From positions 310,001 through 374,000 of the forward strand of contig NZ_BLIV01000003.1 of assembly GCF_009811755.1 (NCBI RefSeq): a stretch of DNA of 64,000 bases. The letters are read 5' to 3'. Source of the DNA: Roseobacter cerasinus (lineage in GTDB: Bacteria; Pseudomonadota; Alphaproteobacteria; Rhodobacterales; Rhodobacteraceae). Position 1 is the first letter of the stretch. Each line of letters opens with the position of its first letter. Made by a program: the position numbers and the translations under genes. Under the pieces are notes generated by a model. The model saw nothing but the letters and a program-made list of their open reading frames with translations, was not told where the DNA came from and made no database searches. Below are positions 62,432 to 64,000 of the stretch, piece after piece.

Positions 62432-63577
62432 ATGGTCGAGAGCGCAGTCATTGTCGGCGCCGGGATCGGTGGCCTGGCTTGTGCCACGGCATTGGCCCGC
62501 CGCGGCGTGGCCGTTACGGTGTTCGAACGGGCCCCGGCCATCCGGGACGTGGGGGCCGGGCTGCAGATCAGCCCAAATGGTCTCGCGGTTTTGCGTGCGC
62601 TGGGGCTGGAGGCCGTGCTTGATGCGCAAGGTGCGGTTCAGGCGACATCGGTGGTGCTCTCGGACTACAAAGCCGGGCGTGAGGTCGCGCGTCTCGACCT
62701 CACCCGTTTGGGCGATCAGCGGTATCTCTTTGTGCACCGGCACGATCTTGTTACCGTGCTGGCGCAGGCGGCGAAAGCGGCGGGTGTGACGCTGCGGCTG
62801 GGGCAAGCGGTGGCCTCAGTTGTTCCCGGTGATGCGCCGCATATTCTTTTGGGGGATGGGGCGCAGGCGCAGGCGGACGTTGCAATCTGCGCGGATGGCC
62901 TGCATTCGGTTGGACGACAAGTGGTCTCGCCCGGCGCAGAGGCGCGGTTTACCGGCCAGGTGGCCTGGCGCGCGACGGTGCCCGCGCAAGGCGCGCTGGC
63001 GCAGGCCCGTGTGTCGATGGGCCCGGGGCGGCATGTGGTCAGCTATCCGTTGCGCGGCGGCAGTATGATGAACCTGGTGGCGGTGCAGGAGCGCGACAGC
63101 TGGGCTGAAGAGGGCTGGCATCATGAGGATGATCCGGCGCATCTGCGCGCGGCTTTTGCGGATTTTGGCGGGCCGGTGGCTGAGCTGTTGTCGGAATTGA
63201 AGCAAGTGAGCCTTTGGGGATTGTTTCGGCATCCGGTGGCGGAGTGCTGGATGCGAGACAATGTGGCGCTGTTAGGGGATGCGGCGCATCCGACGCTGCC
63301 GTTTCTGGCGCAGGGGGCCAACCTCGCGTTGGAAGACGCCTGGGTCTTGGCGGAGTGTTTGGTGGCTGGGGAACCGGAGCGGTATCAGGCGCTGCGGCGG
63401 GACCGTGCGGGTAAGGTGATCGACGCGGCCAGCGGGAATGCATGGAAGTATCATTTGCGGCCAGGTGTGGTGCGGACGTTTGCGCATCTGGGCCTGTCAT
63501 TGGGCAGCCGGGTCGCGCCGGGTATGATGATGCGTCAGTTTGACTGGATTTACCGCCATGATGTGACGGCCAGATGA
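62432..63577 (+). CDS. FAD-dependent monooxygenase (salicylate hydroxylase-like)
   Basis: A 381-residue class A flavoprotein hydroxylase. It has GxGxxG in VGAGIGGLACATALARRG, then the DG motif ICADGLHSVGR near 155, and the GDAAHP motif LLGDAAHPTLPFLAQGANLALEDA near 280. It would hydroxylate an aromatic or similar acid using NAD(P)H and oxygen. The AGGAGAGG site precedes ATG 62432. It may function with the neighbouring ornithine-cyclodeaminase-type gene only by chance; no aromatic-degradation cluster is present. Confidence 0.87.
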   Translation: MVESAVIVGAGIGGLACATALARRGVAVTVFERAPAIRDVGAGLQISPNGLAVLRALGLEAVLDAQGAVQATSVVLSDYKAGREVARLDLTRLGDQRYLFVHRHDLVTVLAQAAKAAGVTLRLGQAVASVVPGDAPHILLGDGAQAQADVAICADGLHSVGRQVVSPGAEARFTGQVAWRATVPAQGALAQARVSMGPGRHVVSYPLRGGSMMNLVAVQERDSWAEEGWHHEDDPAHLRAAFADFGGPVAELLSELKQVSLWGLFRHPVAECWMRDNVALLGDAAHPTLPFLAQGANLALEDAWVLAECLVAGEPERYQALRRDRAGKVIDAASGNAWKYHLRPGVVRTFAHLGLSLGSRVAPGMMMRQFDWIYRHDVTAR

Positions 63578-63624
63578 TCTCTTGATCCGGCGGCGCGCGC
63601 CTACGGCGCGCAGTCCATTCTTTG

Positions 63625-63644
63625 GTTTTGGGCACGCCCAAAAC
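63625..63644. terminator. Bidirectional hairpin between convergent genes
   Basis: GTTTTGGGC and GCCCAAAAC pair perfectly around AC between the FAD monooxygenase and the convergent gene at 63648. A three-T run follows on the plus side, so it may stop transcription from both directions. Confidence 0.5.
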
Positions 63645-63647
63645 GGT

Positions 63648-64000
63648 TTAATCCGACCGGGCGCGCTGCAGCATGCCGAAGAGGTCGCGTGGATCGTCCG
63701 GATCGGCCAGCATGTCGAGCGCGGTGTAGAGACCTGTGGCCTGCAGTTGATCGCGGACGTAGCGCAGGGCGGAGAAATCCTCGATCGCGAAGCCGACGGA
63801 ATCGAAGAGGGTGATTTGTTCGTCGGAGCACCGCCCTTCTGCCGCACCGGTCAGCACCTGCCAGATTTCGGTGACCGGGTGATCCTCGGCCAGTTGCTGG
63901 ATCTCGCCTTCAACGCGGGTTTGTTCGGGGTATTCGACGAAAATCTCGGAGCGCTGCAGGATCGCTGGGGCCAGTTCGGTCTTGCCCGGACAGTCGCCGC
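63648..64000 (-). CDS. Ornithine cyclodeaminase/mu-crystallin family protein, C-terminal part
   Basis: Only the last 117 codons are in the window. The sequence (PGKTELAPAIL, then EIFVEYPEQTRVEGEIQQL, and GRCSDEQITLFDSVGFAIEDFSALRYV, shown for ITLFDSVGFAIEDF) is typical of the NAD-binding end of this family. Members convert ornithine to proline or reduce imino acids. The stop TAA is at 63650-63648; the 5' end lies beyond position 64000. Confidence 0.85.
   Translation of the reverse strand, partial: GDCPGKTELAPAILQRSEIFVEYPEQTRVEGEIQQLAEDHPVTEIWQVLTGAAEGRCSDEQITLFDSVGFAIEDFSALRYVRDQLQATGLYTALDMLADPDDPRDLFGMLQRARSD

Overview
The window looks like chromosomal DNA of a Roseobacter-group alphaproteobacterium (Rhodobacteraceae). 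The indications are GC-rich, tightly packed genes with many four-base stop/start overlaps; TAXI-TRAP and tripartite tricarboxylate (TTT) transporters; a DUF2927 lipoprotein; an RlmI-type methyltransferase next to a PIN protein; a single-cysteine DksA; and a palindromic intergenic repeat ending in a GGATATTT/GGCCAAGAGAA motif. No rRNA, CRISPR array or phage module was seen. Two valine tRNAs are present.

Layout. 1-5.8 kb: a frameshifted hydroxyisobutyrate-dehydrogenase-type fragment, then a sugar/polyol uptake and kinase locus (solute-binding protein, ATPase, SGNH hydrolase, RbsD/FucU mutarotase, ribokinase) that has no permease genes in the window. 5.8-8.4 kb: molybdate importer modABC. 8.6-12.4 kb: Tag-like glycosylase and the arsenate operon arsR-arsC / gapdh / arsJ. 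12.5-16.8 kb: a TAXI-TRAP importer with a universal stress protein. 17.2-19.3 kb: class III aminotransferase and nitroreductase. 19.4-24.2 kb: a second, succinate-dehydrogenase-like complex followed by a two-subunit class I fumarase-like hydratase. 24.2-25.1 kb: an IS5-family element sitting exactly on the shared stop-codon tetramer of two convergent genes. 25.1-29.9 kb: TauE permease, LysR regulator and a TctCBA-type TTT importer. 30.0-32.5 kb: a four-gene membrane redox cluster with a ferric-reductase/Rieske fusion and a Cys/His-motif protein of unknown function. 32.6-34.8 kb: tungstate importer tupBCA.

35-40.4 kb: an IS3 relic, glnE, a small conserved protein, an RlmI-like methyltransferase and a PIN protein. 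40.5-45.8 kb: an acquired-looking segment (TauE permease, MFS transporter, MocR regulator, a nonsense-mutated IS110 transposase and several IS3 fragments). 45.9-55.4 kb: chemoreceptor, RimB-like/RimK fusion, NfeD-stomatin pair, tgt, a soluble mini-chemoreceptor and lon. 55.6-64 kb: two tRNA-Val genes around a phosphatase, an M48 protease, an operon joining a MoxR ATPase to its VWA partner, dksA, an FAD monooxygenase and the end of an ornithine-cyclodeaminase-family gene.

How it fits together. The 19.4-29.9 kb block reads as a catabolic unit: TctCBA would import a di- or tricarboxylate, the SDH-like complex would oxidise a substituted succinate to a fumarate analogue and feed electrons to quinone, and the class I hydratase would hydrate it to a malate analogue. 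The membrane redox cluster at 30-32.5 kb is the best candidate for an undescribed system. Separate molybdate and tungstate importers suggest that both metal cofactors are used. All functional calls rest on reading motifs and gene order; no database search was run.
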